Below the pieces are notes generated by a model, which did no database searches, was not told the origin of the DNA, and was given only the letters and a program-made list of their open reading frames with translations. Below are positions 62,973-64,000 of a DNA stretch of 64,000 bases, piece by piece. Made by a program: the position numbers and the translations under genes. Source of the DNA: Kitasatospora papulosa (GTDB lineage Bacteria > Actinomycetota > Actinomycetes > Streptomycetales > Streptomycetaceae); assembly GCF_000717245.1 (NCBI RefSeq), contig NZ_JNYQ01000006.1, positions 1 to 64,000 on the forward strand. Reading direction: 5' to 3'. How positions within the stretch are numbered: position 1 is the first letter of the stretch; each line of letters opens with the position of its first letter.

Positions 62973-64000
62973 ATGAACTTCCTCGACAGGTCCCGAACTG
63001 TCGCGCCCCCGGGGTGGAGCCGTTGGCTCGTGCCGCCCGCCGCGCTCGCCGTGCACCTCTCCATCGGACAGGCCTACGCCTGGAGCGTGTTCAAGCCCCC
63101 GCTCGAATCCGCTCTCGGCCTTTCGGGTACCGCCAGTGCTCTTCCGTTCCAGCTGGGCATCGTCATGCTCGGCCTCTCCGCCGCGTTCGGCGGCACCCTC
63201 GTCGAACGCAACGGCCCCCGCTGGGCGATGTTCGTCTCGCTCGTCTGTTTCTCCTCCGGTTTCCTCGTCGCCTCGCTCGGCGCCGCGACCGGCCAGTACT
63301 GGCTGGTCGTCCTCGGCTACGGCTTCATCGGCGGCATAGGCCTCGGCATCGGCTACATCTCGCCCGTCTCCACCCTCATCAAGTGGTTCCCCGACCGGCC
63401 CGGCATGGCCACCGGCATCGCCATCATGGGATTCGGCGGCGGCGCCCTCATCGCCTCACCCTGGTCGACCGGGATGCTGGAGAGCTTCGGCACCGACCGT
63501 TCCGGCATCGCCACGGCCTTCCTCGTCCACGGAGTCGTCTACGCGGCCTTCATGGCACTCGGCGTCCTCCTCGTGCGGGTGCCGGCCGACGGCTGGCTCC
63601 CCGACGGCTGGGAACCGAAGCAGGAGACCCGCAGGCTCGTCACGAACGCCCAGGTCTCCGCCCGCAACGCCCTGCGCACCCCGCAGTTCTGGTGCCTGTG
63701 GGTGGTCCTCTGCATGAACGTCACCGCGGGCATCGGCATCCTGGAGAAGGCCGTGCCGATGATCCAGGACTTCTTCACGGACACCTCCACCCCGGTCTCG
63801 GTCTCCGCGGCGGCGGGCTTCGTCGCCCTGCTCTCCCTGGCCAACATGGGCGGTCGCCTCCTGTGGTCCTCCACCTCGGACCTGATCGGCCGCAAGAACA
63901 TGTACCGGGTCTATCTCGGCGTCGGCGCCCTCATGTACGTGGTCATCGCCCAGCTGGGCAACGACTCCAAGCCGCTCTTCATCTGCTGCGCGCTCGTGAT
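62973..64000 (+). CDS. OFA-type MFS transporter (oxalate/formate antiporter family), partial
   Basis: ATG at 62973; the gene runs off the right edge after ~342 codons. TAGAGT (62959-62964) lies at -10 distance from the ATG, so the message is probably leaderless. Features: WSRWLVPPAALAVHLSIGQAYAWS, then GTLVERNGPRWAMFVSLVC (motif A-like), GFIGGIGLGIGYISPVSTL, and RNALRTPQFWCLWVVLCMNV (OFA-specific). Exchanges carboxylates across the membrane; the substrate cannot be told. Confidence 0.9.
   Translation, partial: MNFLDRSRTVAPPGWSRWLVPPAALAVHLSIGQAYAWSVFKPPLESALGLSGTASALPFQLGIVMLGLSAAFGGTLVERNGPRWAMFVSLVCFSSGFLVASLGAATGQYWLVVLGYGFIGGIGLGIGYISPVSTLIKWFPDRPGMATGIAIMGFGGGALIASPWSTGMLESFGTDRSGIATAFLVHGVVYAAFMALGVLLVRVPADGWLPDGWEPKQETRRLVTNAQVSARNALRTPQFWCLWVVLCMNVTAGIGILEKAVPMIQDFFTDTSTPVSVSAAAGFVALLSLANMGGRLLWSSTSDLIGRKNMYRVYLGVGALMYVVIAQLGNDSKPLFICCALV

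Overview
The window is chromosomal DNA of a Streptomyces-like actinomycete. The signs are very high GC, frequent GTG starts, strong GC bias at third codon positions, twin-arginine signals on secreted enzymes, actinobacterial families (DUF1918, DUF5997, MocR regulators) and an argCJBDR cluster with a separate argH.

Bases 1-18.9 kb are an accessory defence island bounded by two different IS5-type transposase remnants (1-54 and 18407-18917). On the left, a translationally coupled minus-strand operon encodes a ParB-like protein, an SNF2-family helicase and a DUF3883 PD-(D/E)XK protein. It diverges from a winged-helix/zinc-knuckle protein and a C5-cytosine methyltransferase. I do not recognise this five-gene set as a named system, and it is the best candidate here for something undescribed. 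Next come an AspBHI/MspJI-type modified-cytosine-dependent endonuclease and a three-gene operon (708 aa, 315 aa and an 1862-aa DUF1998 helicase) resembling Druantia type II (DruF-DruG-DruE, with the nearby methyltransferase as possible DruM). A DUF4365 nuclease-like gene closes the island.

From 19.2 kb the content is core Streptomyces. First come a 3-hydroxyacyl-CoA dehydrogenase, a Tat-exported GHL10 glycosidase, a leaderless divergent EamA/MocR pair whose start codons overlap, and assorted small enzymes, including a response-regulator relic, an HTH-less LysR protein and a DUF5997 protein. At 29.7-37.0 kb lies arginine biosynthesis: argC-argJ-argB-argD-argR with overlapping genes, a convergent L,D-transpeptidase-like gene, and argH with its own promoter. 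Both arg promoters share an ArgR-type motif at the -10 region.

From 37 to 45 kb there are an aldo/keto reductase, a HAD protein, a TetR-MFS efflux pair, a PlsC-type acyltransferase, a glycerophosphodiester phosphodiesterase, a sigma-like protein, a GNAT and two small membrane proteins. A Met/Cys-rich leader peptide then precedes the methionine importer metN-metI-metQ. Bases 49.1-55.8 kb carry corrinoid genes: cobL, an unusual 1155-aa BluB-CobT fusion with a long Pro/Ala/Glu-rich N-terminus, and a SirC/uroporphyrinogen-III methyltransferase fusion. A SpoU methyltransferase, a two-component pair whose kinase is frameshifted, a membrane Ser/Thr kinase, an APH-like protein, a zinc-ribbon protein and the start of an OFA-type MFS transporter complete the window.
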